Of a stretch of 64,000 bases of DNA, positions 42,557 through 51,548 are shown piece by piece (position 1 is the first letter of the stretch; every line of letters begins with the position of its first letter). The notes below the pieces were generated by a model. That model did not search any database. It had not been told where the DNA came from and was given only the letters and a program-made list of their open reading frames with translations. Source of the DNA: Thermoflavifilum thermophilum (lineage in GTDB: Bacteria; Bacteroidota; Bacteroidia; Chitinophagales; Chitinophagaceae); assembly GCF_900116565.1 (NCBI RefSeq), contig NZ_FPCJ01000001.1:1776540-1840539 (forward strand). Direction: 5' to 3'. Both the position numbers and the translations under genes were made by a program.

Positions 42557-43708
42557 GTGTGTATGGGATGATGCACTTGATCTGCTTATCCTTCCTTTTA
42601 CCTTGGTGGGGCTTTTTCGAGTCGTTGGGTGTACTTGTTTTCGAGTATCCGTGTATGCTTGCTTTGCATTCATTTCAAGCCTGTTGTTTTCCAGAAACAG
42701 TTGCTGTGATTCGTTCAGAATTGTTTGCTGTCGGGCTTTAAACAAACTTATTTTATCGGCCGGGAGGTTTAGGCTTAAGGTGTTATTGGCTGATTGTTTG
42801 TCCCAATCAGGATTCAGTCGTTTTAAAGTATTAATGTCTATTTCAAGGAATTGTGCAATCACCGGCAAGGCATACCGGCCTGTAAGGGATAGGCTTTGAA
42901 TATCTGTAACTGCATTCCTATCGGATGACAGCTCATCACCATCTGGTTGAGCTTCATCCAATCCGAAGAAGGAAGAAACACGTCCTAAGGTGTAGGCCGT
43001 TGCCAGAAAACGCATAACATGGCTGCGGGTTTCAGATGGAAGATATTTTTCGAGATCGAAAAAATTACTGCTACCGCTTTTCTGCATAGCATCCAGTACA
43101 GCCACAGGTCCGCAATTATAGGCAGCTACAACCAGAATCCAGTCATGAAAGGTGTCATACAAATCGGCAAGATATTTCGCAGCCGCAACGGTGGATTTGT
43201 ACACATTTCTCCGATCATCCCGATGCCTGTTTACCGTCAGGCCCAGCAGCCGGGCTGTTCCAGCCATCAGTTGCCACAAGCCCACAGCGCCCACTCTTGA
43301 GACGGCGTTGGGATTTAATTCTGATTCAATTACGGCCAAATAACGTAATTCTTTCGGAATGCCGTATTTGGAAAAAATCTGGTCAATCACCTTGAAATAA
43401 GGCGGACTCTTGAGCTGAATAGCCTGCAGATGGTTGCGATTTTCAGCCCAATACCGGGAAATGAAGCGTGAGACATAACTGTTCAGATTGCTGGTAAGAA
43501 TACTGGCACCGGCTGAAAGAGGCGTAGCCAGACTGATGATATCTGGTTGATCATCTGAAGCAGCTTTCGCATCGCTGTATTCATTTAATGAAATTACGGT
43601 GTCTTTTTTCATGGAATTCCCGGTGGTATCTACCAGCGAAGGCATGCTCCGGGCTGTGAGGCCGGGCAGCATCAACACAAACAGGAGATTCATTTTCCAT
43701 ACATGCAT
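42542..43708 (-). CDS. Lytic transglycosylase, MltD-like, with LysM-like tail
   Basis: A 388-residue secreted protein. A hydrophobic signal lies in the first 20 residues (start at Met1 or Met6). The SLT domain spans about 104-245: GIPKELRYLAVIESELNPNA contains catalytic Glu128, followed by GLWQLM and AYNCGP, the family 1 set. The region about 270-325 (ALPVIAQFLEIDINTLKRLNP) resembles a degenerate LysM peptidoglycan-binding module. The basic tail is low complexity. It cleaves peptidoglycan glycan strands to 1,6-anhydro ends in the periplasm. It is convergent with pgk, and its final codons lie in the shared terminator. Confidence 0.9.
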   Translation of the reverse strand: MHVWKMNLLFVLMLPGLTARSMPSLVDTTGNSMKKDTVISLNEYSDAKAASDDQPDIISLATPLSAGASILTSNLNSYVSRFISRYWAENRNHLQAIQLKSPPYFKVIDQIFSKYGIPKELRYLAVIESELNPNAVSRVGAVGLWQLMAGTARLLGLTVNRHRDDRRNVYKSTVAAAKYLADLYDTFHDWILVVAAYNCGPVAVLDAMQKSGSSNFFDLEKYLPSETRSHVMRFLATAYTLGRVSSFFGLDEAQPDGDELSSDRNAVTDIQSLSLTGRYALPVIAQFLEIDINTLKRLNPDWDKQSANNTLSLNLPADKISLFKARQQTILNESQQLFLENNRLEMNAKQAYTDTRKQVHPTTRKSPTKVKGRISRSSASSHTHKKAS

Positions 43709-43752
43709 AATTCAACTTTTAATGAAACCATATTTAACCAGCACAAAGACAT

Positions 43753-45198
43753 TCAGATTGTTGACCCATGTGACAACAAATAAGCTGCTGTTTCCAGTAA
43801 TTTTTTTTCCTGAAACCTGCCTGCAACCAGTTGTAAGCCGAAGGGCAGGCCATTGCTGTGCCTGAACAACGGTATGGAAATGGCTGGTAGCCCGGCCAGG
43901 TTTGCAAAAACGGTATATAAATCGCCCAGATACATTTTTACAGGGTCGTCCATATTTTCTCCGAGCCGGAAGGCGGTAGTGGGAAAGGTAGGCATCAGCA
44001 AACAGGTGTATTCATGCAATATCCGATAAGCCTCCTCAGCCACCAAGCGCCTTACCTGCTGGGCTTTGGTGTAATAAGCGTCGTAATATCCTTCACTCAG
44101 CACATAGGTGCCGAGCAGGATTCGACGTTTTACTTCTTTTCCGAATCCTTCGGAGCGGGTTTTCTGGTAGCAGATATCAAGTGAGGCACCCTCTTCCGTT
44201 GATGCCCTGTATCCGTATCGCACGCCGTCGTATCTGGCCAGATTTGCCGAAGCTTCGGCAGTGGTCAGCACATAATAGGCGGGTGCAATGACGTCAAGAT
44301 AGTTAAAATGTACGGCATCTACAATATGTCCCTTCTGAATGAGCCAGTCGATGAGCTTTTCAATGTTTGATTTCATTTCTCGATCCAGGCTGGGATGATC
44401 CAGGGCTTCTTTCATATAAGCCAGTTTCATGCTTGGTGGCTCTGGATTGTTAACAGGTTGATAGGATTCAACCGGCAATGGGCTGGCAGTGCTATCAAAC
44501 TCATCGGGACCGGCAATTACTTCCAATGTTGTCGCCACATCAGCAATATCCTTGCCAAAAATTCCTATCTGATCAAAAGAAGAAGCATACGCAATCAATC
44601 CATGTCTGGAGATCCTTCCGTAGGTAGGTTTCAAGCCAATGATGCCGCAAAAATCAGCCGGTTGTCTGACCGATCCTCCCGTGTCACTGCCCAATGCAAG
44701 CATACACAAATCGGCACTAACGGCCGCCGCACTGCCTCCGGATGATCCTCCGGGAACATAATCAGGGTTGAGGGGGTGCAGGGTGGGTCCAAACCATGAG
44801 TTTTCCGTGCTGGAACCCATGGCAAATTCGTCGCAATTCAGCGAGCCGATGATGATGGCTTCTTCCTGAAGCAGGCGCTCTACAGCCGTAGCAGAATACA
44901 CTGATCTGAAATCCTTCAGCATGCGGGATGCTGCAGTAAGCGGATGATGGGCATAGGCAATGACATCCTTGATACCAAACACAACGCCTGTAAGGCGTTT
45001 TAGCGTACGCTCACGTTGAATGCGGGCATCAATAGCTCGGGCACGATGAAGCGCTTCCTCGGCATATAGGTGGATAAATGCGTTGAGGTGCTTATGTAAT
45101 GCGATGCGGTCGAGATAGGCAGAAACAACCTGTTCGCAGGTAACATCCCCTACCAGTAAATGCGCATGATATTCCTGTACATTTCTGAATACAGACAA
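43753..45198 (-). CDS. gatA: Asp/Glu-tRNA(Asn/Gln) amidotransferase subunit A
   Basis: A 481-residue amidase-signature protein. The Ser-cisSer-Lys triad is visible: Lys77 in FGIKDVI, Ser152 in PGGSSGGSAAAV and Ser176 in GSDTGGSVRQP. The following GIIGLKPTYGRISRHGL is typical of GatA as opposed to other amidases. Length agrees with the family. It releases ammonia from glutamine for GatB to amidate misacylated tRNA. The gatB and gatC genes are not in the window. It lies downstream of the TatA-type gene on the same strand, 53 bases away. Confidence 0.95.
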   Translation of the reverse strand: MSVFRNVQEYHAHLLVGDVTCEQVVSAYLDRIALHKHLNAFIHLYAEEALHRARAIDARIQRERTLKRLTGVVFGIKDVIAYAHHPLTAASRMLKDFRSVYSATAVERLLQEEAIIIGSLNCDEFAMGSSTENSWFGPTLHPLNPDYVPGGSSGGSAAAVSADLCMLALGSDTGGSVRQPADFCGIIGLKPTYGRISRHGLIAYASSFDQIGIFGKDIADVATTLEVIAGPDEFDSTASPLPVESYQPVNNPEPPSMKLAYMKEALDHPSLDREMKSNIEKLIDWLIQKGHIVDAVHFNYLDVIAPAYYVLTTAEASANLARYDGVRYGYRASTEEGASLDICYQKTRSEGFGKEVKRRILLGTYVLSEGYYDAYYTKAQQVRRLVAEEAYRILHEYTCLLMPTFPTTAFRLGENMDDPVKMYLGDLYTVFANLAGLPAISIPLFRHSNGLPFGLQLVAGRFQEKKLLETAAYLLSHGSTI

Positions 45199-45251
45199 TG
45201 TGCGGGCATTTGGTGAAAAAATACCTCTTCCTAATCAGGTATAAGGATAGA

Positions 45252-45530
45252 TTATTGCCCCGAAGAGGGATTGGTCGAGCTCACCGTGGGATTGCTGGTC
45301 GGCTGTGACGAGGTAGGAGTAGCCGTAGCATCTTTTCGAATGCTGTCTTCTATTTCACGACGAACATTGTTTTTAGCATCGTTGAATTCACGAATTCCAG
45401 TACCCAGCCCACGCATGAGTTCAGGGATTTTTTTGCCACCAAACAGCAATAAAGCTATCAGTGCAATCACAAACAGATGGCCTTCGCTGAACAGCATCAG
45501 CAAATCCCCGTGTGCAAAATTGTGTAACAT
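45252..45530 (-). CDS. tatA: TatA/TatE family twin-arginine translocase subunit
   Basis: A 92-residue protein with the TatA pattern: a short hydrophobic helix (LFVIALIALLLFG), the turn GGKKIPEL, then the amphipathic helix MRGLGTGIREFNDAKN and a hydrophilic Ser/Thr/Pro-rich tail. It oligomerises to form the pore for folded protein export. The start could be Met1 or Met12 (45497). A minus-strand TATATTTG box at 45573-45580 may be its promoter. TatA and TatB are hard to separate; the short length favours TatA/E. No tatC is in the window. Confidence 0.9.
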   Translation of the reverse strand: MLHNFAHGDLLMLFSEGHLFVIALIALLLFGGKKIPELMRGLGTGIREFNDAKNNVRREIEDSIRKDATATPTSSQPTSNPTVSSTNPSSGQ

Positions 45531-45695
45531 AAACTCACTGTTTTTAGTGAACCAAATAAACCATTACCACCACAAATATATAAGCAATATACGAGAAAAA
45601 CCTACCCCCAGACGATAAAGATGTGGAAAAATTTAGTTAATCTTTGCTTTGAAGCCCAAAAAAAACCTGGCAGCTAAAAGCAGAGAAGCAATCCA

Positions 45696-46040
45696 TCAGC
45701 GCTTTTCACGAATACGGGCTGATTTTCCGGAACGTTCGCGCAGGTAATAGAGCTTAGCCCTTCTAACCTTACCGGTCTTGTTCAACACAATGGATTCAAT
45801 GTTAGGAGAATAGAGCGGGAAGGTTCTTTCCACGCCAATACCATCCGATACTTTCCTGACCGTAAAGGTAGCCGTGTATCCGCGGCCTTGTCGCTTAATC
45901 ACATCACCTTTGAAAGACTGGGTTCTTTCTTTATTTCCTTCCACAATCCGATAGGTAACGGTGATATTATCGCCCGGCTTAAAAGGAGGAAATTCCTTGG
46001 CGGGAGTCAGTTGCTGATGAACAAAGCTAATCGGATCCAT
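45696..46040 (-). CDS. rplS: 50S ribosomal protein L19
   Basis: A 114-residue protein with the L19 signature [18 protein letters not shown], the middle [31 protein letters not shown], and [19 protein letters not shown] near the end. It sits at the interface of the subunits. It is the last gene of the conserved rpsP-rimM-trmD-rplS order, but 58 bases of spacing and a well-formed box in front suggest that it also has its own promoter. Confidence 0.98.
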   Translation of the reverse strand: MDPISFVHQQLTPAKEFPPFKPGDNITVTYRIVEGNKERTQSFKGDVIKRQGRGYTATFTVRKVSDGIGVERTFPLYSPNIESIVLNKTGKVRRAKLYYLRERSGKSARIREKR

Positions 46041-46064
46041 AGCTGTGAGCTTTTAAAGAGTGTG

Positions 46065-46096
46065 CAAAGATAAAAAAAGATTTTGGTGCCGAACAA
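46065..46096 (-). promoter_or_regulatory. Promoter in front of rplS
   Basis: On the minus strand TTG (46094-46096), 21 bases, then TATCTTTG (46065-46072). It lies between trmD and rplS and would allow L19 expression independent of the upstream genes. Confidence 0.6.
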
Positions 46097-46098
46097 TT

Positions 46099-46800
46099 TT
46101 AGGTTGTTTTTTCCGGGTCTTCGGAATGAGAAAGCAGCTGCGGGCGACGTTGCCGGGTGCGTTCAAGTGCTTTTTCATAGCGCCACCGGGCAATTTTTTC
46201 ATGGTCCCCGCTCAATAAAATTTCAGGCACTTTCCACCCGCGGAAGTCGGCCGGCCGGGTGTAAACAGGAGGGGAGAGCAGCTGATCCTGAAATGAATCG
46301 CTGAGAGCCGAAGTTTCATCGTTTAGTACGCCGGGTATGAGCCGGGCAACTGCATCGGTAACAACGGCAGCCGCAAGCTCACCTCCTGAAATGACATAGT
46401 CCCCTATGGAGAGTTCCATGGTTACAAAATGTTCCCGGATGCGTTCATCAATGCCTTTGTAATGGCCGCAAATCAGCATCAGGGTCTGTTTAAGAGAGAG
46501 CCGGTTGGCAACAGCCTGGGTAAAGGGCTCGCCATCGGGTGTCAGGAAAATGATTTCATCGTATGCACGTTGTGCTTTCAGGCTTTCAATGGCCCTGGCC
46601 AGTGGTTCGGGCATCAGTACCATACCAGCTCCTCCACCGTAGGGATAATCATCAATCTGCTTGTGTGAATAAGGTGTATAATCGCGCAGATTGTGTACCT
46701 GGATATGCAGCAAACCCTTATCCTGTGCTCTTTTCAGGATGGAATGGCTGAAAGGACTTTCCAGTAGCTGGGGTACTGCGCTGATAATATCAATTCGCAT
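46099..46800 (-). CDS. trmD: tRNA (guanine37-N1)-methyltransferase
   Basis: The ATG at 46800 ([13 protein letters not shown]) was chosen over the TTG two codons earlier. The 233-residue SPOUT enzyme has the TrmD knot motif [17 protein letters not shown] and the PYGGGAGMV loop. [22 protein letters not shown] is the conserved C-terminal linker. It methylates N1 of G37 in tRNAs with a G at position 36, which prevents +1 frameshifting. It follows rimM by 12 bases. Confidence 0.97.
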   Translation of the reverse strand: MRIDIISAVPQLLESPFSHSILKRAQDKGLLHIQVHNLRDYTPYSHKQIDDYPYGGGAGMVLMPEPLARAIESLKAQRAYDEIIFLTPDGEPFTQAVANRLSLKQTLMLICGHYKGIDERIREHFVTMELSIGDYVISGGELAAAVVTDAVARLIPGVLNDETSALSDSFQDQLLSPPVYTRPADFRGWKVPEILLSGDHEKIARWRYEKALERTRQRRPQLLSHSEDPEKTT

Positions 46801-46812
46801 AGCCAATAATCC

Positions 46813-47361
46813 TTAAAGATACACATCCAGAAGACCTTCCGGAAGACGAAGATGAAGTTGCCTTTTCCTGGAATCAGTAGCCACCCATGTCTGTTCATTG
46901 AGCGGAATCAATATTTCTTTTTGCTGGTAGAAAGTTTTTAAAATCAGCTGGGTCGGGGCTTCGATGATTTCTTCCACCAGACCCAGGCACCCCGGGGATG
47001 ATTTGTCTTGGATGTGAATTTCATAACCCAACAGTTGAAACGGAGAATGCGGGGCGCGGGCCCGAAATTCTTCCTCTGGAAGGTAAAGTTGTTTGTGAAT
47101 GAGAGGAAGGGCCTGTTCCCGGGTTTGGATTTCCTGAAGCTGAAGCCACAATTCGTGGGTGTTGGGCAACTGGGCAGATTGGATGAAATACGGGATAAAG
47201 CTATGCTTCCTCAATTCAATAAAAACCACTTCCCATTGGTCCAGCACCGGATCTTCGCCCATGGTGTGCTGTACCACCATTTCACCCCTGATCCCCCTGA
47301 CTCCCACTATTTTTCCGACGGGATAATAATTTTCAGCATATCCCGTGACCAGACGAGCCAA
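46813..47361 (-). CDS. rimM: 16S rRNA processing protein RimM
   Basis: A 182-residue protein opening with the RimM core YYPVGKIVGVRGIRGEMVV. The PRC-barrel half includes ELLGYEIHIQDKS-like sequence (residues about 107-120) and ILIPLNEQTWV near 150, then a C-terminal DVYL. The frame has no ATG before the conserved core. The start at 47361 is TTG and could be another non-ATG codon a little upstream. It binds S19 and assists 30S head assembly. Its place between rpsP and trmD is the conserved order. Confidence 0.93.
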   Translation of the reverse strand: MARLVTGYAENYYPVGKIVGVRGIRGEMVVQHTMGEDPVLDQWEVVFIELRKHSFIPYFIQSAQLPNTHELWLQLQEIQTREQALPLIHKQLYLPEEEFRARAPHSPFQLLGYEIHIQDKSSPGCLGLVEEIIEAPTQLILKTFYQQKEILIPLNEQTWVATDSRKRQLHLRLPEGLLDVYL

Positions 47362-47408
47362 TGGATATTGGTTTAGGATGAATGGATGCTGTTCCGAAAG
47401 ATACGCGG

Positions 47409-47876
47409 CTATTCAGCTGCAGGCTTTGCATCCGGATTGGAAGAGGATGCCGATTTCGCTTCATCCTCTACTTTTTTCACAACCGGGGTAGCCTGTTGCA
47501 TTCTGGCTTTTTTGTGATATTCCCTCCGGGCAGCAATTTTCTTTTCATGTTCTGCGTTCCATTTTTCAAAACGCTCCCAGGCTGTTTGTTCATCGAACAA
47601 GCCCAGTTTTACACCTCTGAGCAGGTGCTTCAGGTAGAGGATGCCCTTGAAGGACAGAATGCGCCGTACTGTATCGGTAGGTTGAGCCCCTTTCTGCAGC
47701 CAGTGCAAGGCCTTGTTTCGGTCAATGGAAATGGTGGCCGGAACGGTTAAGGGGTTGTAGATTCCGATTTTCTGGATGAACTTCCCATCGCGTGGAGCCC
47801 TGGAATCGGCCACTACAATGAAATAATATGGTTTCTTTTTGGCTCCGTGGCGTTGTAATCTGATTTTTACTGGCAT
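47409..47876 (-). CDS. rpsP: 30S ribosomal protein S16 with extended tail
   Basis: The start [31 protein letters not shown] is standard S16, and IGIYNPL and [12 protein letters not shown] follow. The protein is 155 residues, while many S16 proteins are 80-90. The extra 70 residues are Ala/Lys/Glu-rich and probably disordered, as in other Bacteroidota S16 proteins I remember. It binds the 5' domain of 16S rRNA. It is the first gene of the rpsP-rimM-trmD-rplS group. Confidence 0.97.
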   Translation of the reverse strand: MPVKIRLQRHGAKKKPYYFIVVADSRAPRDGKFIQKIGIYNPLTVPATISIDRNKALHWLQKGAQPTDTVRRILSFKGILYLKHLLRGVKLGLFDEQTAWERFEKWNAEHEKKIAARREYHKKARMQQATPVVKKVEDEAKSASSSNPDAKPAAE

Positions 47877-47911
47877 AAATAAACGAATTATTTTTTTGCG
47901 AGTATCGCGTG

Positions 47912-47919
47912 CAAAACTA
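47912..47919 (-). promoter_or_regulatory. Candidate -7 box of rpsP
   Basis: TAGTTTTG on the minus strand, 35 bases before the rpsP start, matches TAnnTTTG. No good -33 element is seen. Confidence 0.4.
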
Positions 47920-47977
47920 CAAGATTCCTCAAGAAAAATCTATTATCTCTCAGGAAAATTTTATAGATATCCGGATT

Positions 47978-49297
47978 TTAATTTTTTCTGATGTGTAAAG
48001 GGTTAATCGATCCCATTTTATTCATCATCTTCATCATCTGGCGCATTTGTTCGAACTGTTTGAGGAATTGGTTGACTTCCTGAATGTCGCGTCCGGATCC
48101 TTGTGCAATTCTGCGACGCCGGCTGCCGTCGATGATGTCGGGGTTGGCCCGTTCCTCCGGTGTCATGGAATTGATGATGGCTTCAATGCCCTTAAAGGCA
48201 TCGTCGTTCAGGTCCAAATTTTTCAGTTGTTTGCCCATGCCCGGGATCATGGCGAGCAGATCTTTCAGGTTACCCATTTTTCGGATCTGCGCCAGTTGTT
48301 CTTTAAAATCGTTTAAGTCAAACTGGTTTTTGCGGATCTTTTTTTCCAGGCGTTTGGCCATTTCGGCATCGTACTGTTCCTGGGCTTTTTCCACCAGGGA
48401 AACAATATCGCCCATGCCCAGGATGCGCTGAGCCATCCGGTCGGGGTAAAATATATCGAGTGTATCGGGCTTTTCTCCCGCACTTACAAATTTGATAGGC
48501 TTTTGAATGGTGTATTTAATGGAAAGTGCGGCGCCACCGCGGGTGTCTCCGTCCATTTTGGTCAGGACTACACCCGTAAAAGCCAGCCGGTCGTGGAAGG
48601 CTTTTGCCGTGTTAACGGCATCTTGGCCGGTCATGGCATCTGCCACAAACAGAATTTCTTCCGGATTCACAGCTGCTTTGATATCGGCTACTTCCTGCAT
48701 CATGGCTTCATCGATAGCCAACCGTCCGGCCGTATCGATAATCACCACCTGATAACCGTGATTTTTGGCTTCTGTAACGGCTTTTCGGGCAATTTCCACA
48801 GCCGGAAGACCTTCTTCAGAAAAAACGGGAACCTGGATTTGCTGGCCGATGACCTTGAGCTGTTCGATGGCTGCGGGTCGGTAAATATCGGCAGCTACGA
48901 GCAAGGGTGATTTATGCAACTTTTGGCGGATGAAATAAGCCAGTTTCCCGGAAAATGTGGTTTTACCAGACCCTTGCAGGCCCACAACCAATATCACGGA
49001 TGGCTTTTGCTCCAGGGAAAGAGAGGCAGCTTGGCCGCCCATTAACGCAGTGAGTTCATCCTGCACAAGCTTTACCATGAGCTGCCCGGGCGACACAGCT
49101 TGCAAGACCTTCGCACCGAGGGCTTTTTCTTTGACCCGATCTGTGAATTCTTTGGCAATCTTGTAGTGCACATCTGCATCCACCAGGGCGCGGCGAATTT
49201 CCTTCAATGTGGATGCTACATTGATTTCTGTGATGCGGCCCTGGCCTTTAAGCTGTTTAAAAGCCGATTCCAGCCTTTCCGATAAAGATTCAAACAT
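47978..49297 (-). CDS. ffh: Signal recognition particle protein Ffh
   Basis: A 439-residue SRP54 GTPase. The N domain leads to G1 GLQGSGKTTFSGKLA, then IDTAGRLAIDEAMM, TKMDGDTRGGAALS and the closing GMGDI. The M domain (about 325-439) is Met-rich (FEQMRQMMKMMNKMG) and has the RNA-binding SGRDIQEVNQFL segment. It targets nascent membrane proteins to FtsY. It lies upstream of rpsP on the same strand with 101 bases between, where a promoter box for rpsP is seen. Confidence 0.98.
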   Translation of the reverse strand: MFESLSERLESAFKQLKGQGRITEINVASTLKEIRRALVDADVHYKIAKEFTDRVKEKALGAKVLQAVSPGQLMVKLVQDELTALMGGQAASLSLEQKPSVILVVGLQGSGKTTFSGKLAYFIRQKLHKSPLLVAADIYRPAAIEQLKVIGQQIQVPVFSEEGLPAVEIARKAVTEAKNHGYQVVIIDTAGRLAIDEAMMQEVADIKAAVNPEEILFVADAMTGQDAVNTAKAFHDRLAFTGVVLTKMDGDTRGGAALSIKYTIQKPIKFVSAGEKPDTLDIFYPDRMAQRILGMGDIVSLVEKAQEQYDAEMAKRLEKKIRKNQFDLNDFKEQLAQIRKMGNLKDLLAMIPGMGKQLKNLDLNDDAFKGIEAIINSMTPEERANPDIIDGSRRRRIAQGSGRDIQEVNQFLKQFEQMRQMMKMMNKMGSINPLHIRKN

Positions 49298-49318
49298 CTG
49301 ATTTGCACATTAGGTGTG

Positions 49319-49326
49319 CAAAATTA
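49319..49326 (-). promoter_or_regulatory. Candidate -7 box of ffh
   Basis: TAATTTTG on the minus strand, 21 bases before the ffh ATG, matches TAnnTTTG. A TTTG upstream lies only 13 bases away, so the -33 element is uncertain. Confidence 0.4.
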
Positions 49327-49362
49327 TGCGCTTTCCGGCCAAAACGAAAGGAGAGGCTCAGT

Positions 49363-50238
49363 CTATGCACCCAGAAAATGGCGCAGATGCTTGCACCGCG
49401 AAGCCGTACGCAGTTTATTGATGGCTTTGTCTTTGATTTGGCGTACCCGTTCGCGAGTAAGGCCGAATTTTTCTCCGATATCTTCCAGCGACATGGGATG
49501 TTCCACTCCTATCCCGAAATACAATTTCACCACATCTTTCTGGCGTTCGGTAAGGGTGGAAAGGGAACGTTCAATTTCCCGCCGCAGTGATTCATGATAG
49601 GTTAAGGCTAAATCAGCACTTTCGGAGTTGGGATTTTCCAGAATATCCAGCAGGGAGCCCTCTTCCCCTTCGGCAAACGGAGCATCCACAGAAACGGGTC
49701 TTCCAGAAAGCCCCAGGGTGGCTTCTACTTCTTCCGGCTGAATATCCAGGACTTCGGCCAATTCCTCTGCAGATGGCTCCCGTTCGTACTCCTGTTCCAG
49801 CTGGCAATAGGTTTTGCTGATTTTGTTCGAAAGGCCAACCTTGTTCAATGGAAGCCTTACAATGCGCGATTGCTCGGCCAATGCCTGCAGAATGGATTGG
49901 CGGATCCACCAGACAGCGTAGGAAATAAACTTAAATCCCCGTGTTTCATCAAATCGCTGAGCTGCTTTGATAAGCCCCAGATTGCCTTCGTTGATCAGAT
50001 CGCAGAGAGAAAGCCCCTGGTTCTGGTATTGCTTGGCAACCGATACCACAAAGCGTAAATTGGCCTTGGTAAGCTTTTCCAGCGCTTTTTGATCGCCCTG
50101 TTTAATGCGGATGGCTAATTCCACTTCTTCTTCGGGGCTCAGCAAATCTACTTTTCCAATTTCCTGCAGGTACTTTTCAAGGGACTGTGATTCACGGTTG
50201 GTAATGGATTTGGTAATCTTCAGCTGACGCATCGACAT
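49363..50238 (-). CDS. rpoD: Primary sigma factor RpoD (short Bacteroidota type)
   Basis: A 291-residue sigma-70 factor beginning MSMRQLKI (Met1 or Met3). Region 1.2 is at about 18-50. Region 2 has [19 protein letters not shown] and [18 protein letters not shown]. The -10 recognition part is [15 protein letters not shown]. Region 3 follows at VRLPLNKVG. Region 4 has [19 protein letters not shown] as the helix-turn-helix. Region 1.1 and the non-conserved insert of proteobacterial RpoD are absent, as in Bacteroidota primary sigma factors, which recognise TAnnTTTG. A very good promoter of that kind precedes the gene itself. Confidence 0.97.
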   Translation of the reverse strand: MSMRQLKITKSITNRESQSLEKYLQEIGKVDLLSPEEEVELAIRIKQGDQKALEKLTKANLRFVVSVAKQYQNQGLSLCDLINEGNLGLIKAAQRFDETRGFKFISYAVWWIRQSILQALAEQSRIVRLPLNKVGLSNKISKTYCQLEQEYEREPSAEELAEVLDIQPEEVEATLGLSGRPVSVDAPFAEGEEGSLLDILENPNSESADLALTYHESLRREIERSLSTLTERQKDVVKLYFGIGVEHPMSLEDIGEKFGLTRERVRQIKDKAINKLRTASRCKHLRHFLGA

Positions 50239-50288
50239 GGTAGTGGGTGGATTTTTGTAGGTTAAAAAAAATGTTAAAAGCGTGCAGC

Positions 50289-50319
50289 CAAATATATATA
50301 TTTTTTTGATTGTTTCAAA
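50289..50319 (-). promoter_or_regulatory. Promoter of rpoD
   Basis: On the minus strand TTTG (50316-50319), 19 bases, then TATATTTG (50289-50296). Both elements match the consensus. The leader would be about 45 bases. Confidence 0.7.
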
Positions 50320-50399
50320 AAATTAAAAAAATACTTTGCTTTTTTCTTTTTCAGGGTCGGATCCAGGAGGGAAACAGGTGTAGGGTATTTGAAAAATAT

Positions 50400-50429
50400 T
50401 TTGAGGGATATATTATTTTTCTATACTTG
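50400..50429 (+). promoter_or_regulatory. Promoter of the START-like gene
   Basis: TTTG (50400-50403), 18 bases, then TATACTTG (50422-50429), one mismatch from TAnnTTTG. The start point near 50435 gives a leader of about 25 bases to the ATG at 50460. The longer frame from 50310 would start upstream of this promoter. Confidence 0.6.
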
Positions 50430-50459
50430 CATGTTGAGAAGATTGTTAAATTCTTGAGC

Positions 50460-50843
50460 ATGACCAAGCGCATTCAATACACGCTGGAGTATCCTGTACG
50501 GTGTTCGCCGGCTATTTTGTATGAATTTTTGGCAACACCAGCGGGTCTGCAGGAATGGTTTGCAGATAAGGTGGATTTGCGGGATAATGTATTTTCTTTT
50601 TCCTGGAACGGATCTGTAGAAAAAGCTCAGATCGTCGAACAAAAGCCCGAAGAGTATATTCGCCTGCGGTGGCTTAACAGCCAGAAAGATGAATATTTTG
50701 AATTCCGCATTCAGAAATCAGAGGTTACCAACGAAACTGTTCTGGTTGTAAAAGATTTTGCAGATAAAAAAGAAATTCAGGATCAATCAAGGCTTTGGGA
50801 TTATCAGATAAAAGAACTTTTACATCGTATCGGAAGTTTATGA
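50460..50843 (+). CDS. START-like (SRPBCC) domain protein
   Basis: The ATG at 50460 was chosen because a promoter lies directly upstream and the protein then opens MTKRIQYTLEYPVRCSP, the normal start of AHSA1/START-like proteins. It is 127 residues. The first strand is followed by ILYEFLATPAGLQEWFADKV, the hallmark helix of the family, and by FSFSWNG, IRLRWL and a C-terminal long helix (LWDYQIKELLHRI). The fold is a hydrophobic-cavity helix-grip. Ligand and role are unknown. Many Bacteroidota carry such a gene next to rpoD or nearby, from memory. Its last six bases overlap the convergent gene. Confidence 0.85.
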   Translation: MTKRIQYTLEYPVRCSPAILYEFLATPAGLQEWFADKVDLRDNVFSFSWNGSVEKAQIVEQKPEEYIRLRWLNSQKDEYFEFRIQKSEVTNETVLVVKDFADKKEIQDQSRLWDYQIKELLHRIGSL

Positions 50844-51479
50844 ATAGATAGAATCCGGAGCCATCCCCAGACATCTGAGCAACTGGCTGTAATTTTCCAC
50901 CGCAAAAGAAACAAAACCATTCCATTCCTGCAGGGGATAGCTTTTTACCAGCTTCAGAAATCGTCGCTCTTGCAGAAGGGACTGATAGGTATCGTGTGAA
51001 AGTTGTGCAAGAGCTTGATAGTCAGCACTCCCGTGCAGTTGATGGGTCCATTCTTCCTCACCACAACTCACCCACCAGCCTTGTTGCTTGCAATTTTCAA
51101 AACTGGCAAGCAGGAGCGGACGATATTGGATGAGAAAATTTCCTGAGATATGCAAGGTACAGGTAAAATAATGTCCCCACCAAAACAGACTTCTGCAGGC
51201 CAGCACATCATGCTGGCTGAAGAAACGCGGATAATCGAGTATCACATAGGGCAAGCCCTGATAATGTTCGCCCCTGGATATTTTAGCACCGGGCTGCAGC
51301 CATACTTCGGGCAGATGCCACCCTTCCAGAGTCTGCCGCAGGGCCTCATGCAATTGCCCCATCAGGGCTACGGCTTTTTGCATGATCTGGTTTTTCATCA
51401 GTATCCATTCGCTGTTTAGTACCAACTCCAGTTCCTGTGGTGAAAGCCCTAAATTTGCTGCTGATTCGCGACCTTTCAT
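50838..51479 (-). CDS. Conserved-looking hypothetical protein
   Basis: A 213-residue soluble protein without signal peptide or membrane helix. It is rich in Trp, Gln, His and Leu. Sequence features are a helical N-terminus (about 12-55), LPYVILDYPRFFSQHDVLACRS near residue 92, FWWGHYFTCTLHISGNFLIQY near 115, and a long C-terminal helix ending RCLGMAPDSIYS. I do not recognise a family. The reading frame is free of stops, has housekeeping-like composition, and sits between two well-supported genes. It is divergent from LptF, 69 bases away. Confidence 0.75.
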   Translation of the reverse strand: MKGRESAANLGLSPQELELVLNSEWILMKNQIMQKAVALMGQLHEALRQTLEGWHLPEVWLQPGAKISRGEHYQGLPYVILDYPRFFSQHDVLACRSLFWWGHYFTCTLHISGNFLIQYRPLLLASFENCKQQGWWVSCGEEEWTHQLHGSADYQALAQLSHDTYQSLLQERRFLKLVKSYPLQEWNGFVSFAVENYSQLLRCLGMAPDSIYS

Positions 51480-51548
51480 GTGTATGATTTTCGGTTATCT
51501 GTATCTATTTGGCAACAAAGATGAAGCAAAAAACAAAATCGGGCAGGG

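Noticed and set aside
47362-47415. Possible longer RimM start upstream of 47361
   Set aside because: The frame stays open, but no ATG is present and the added residues do not match the family; the TTG at 47361 was kept as the working start.
50310-50459. Upstream extension of the START-like protein
   Set aside because: A good promoter lies inside it and the family start is at 50460.
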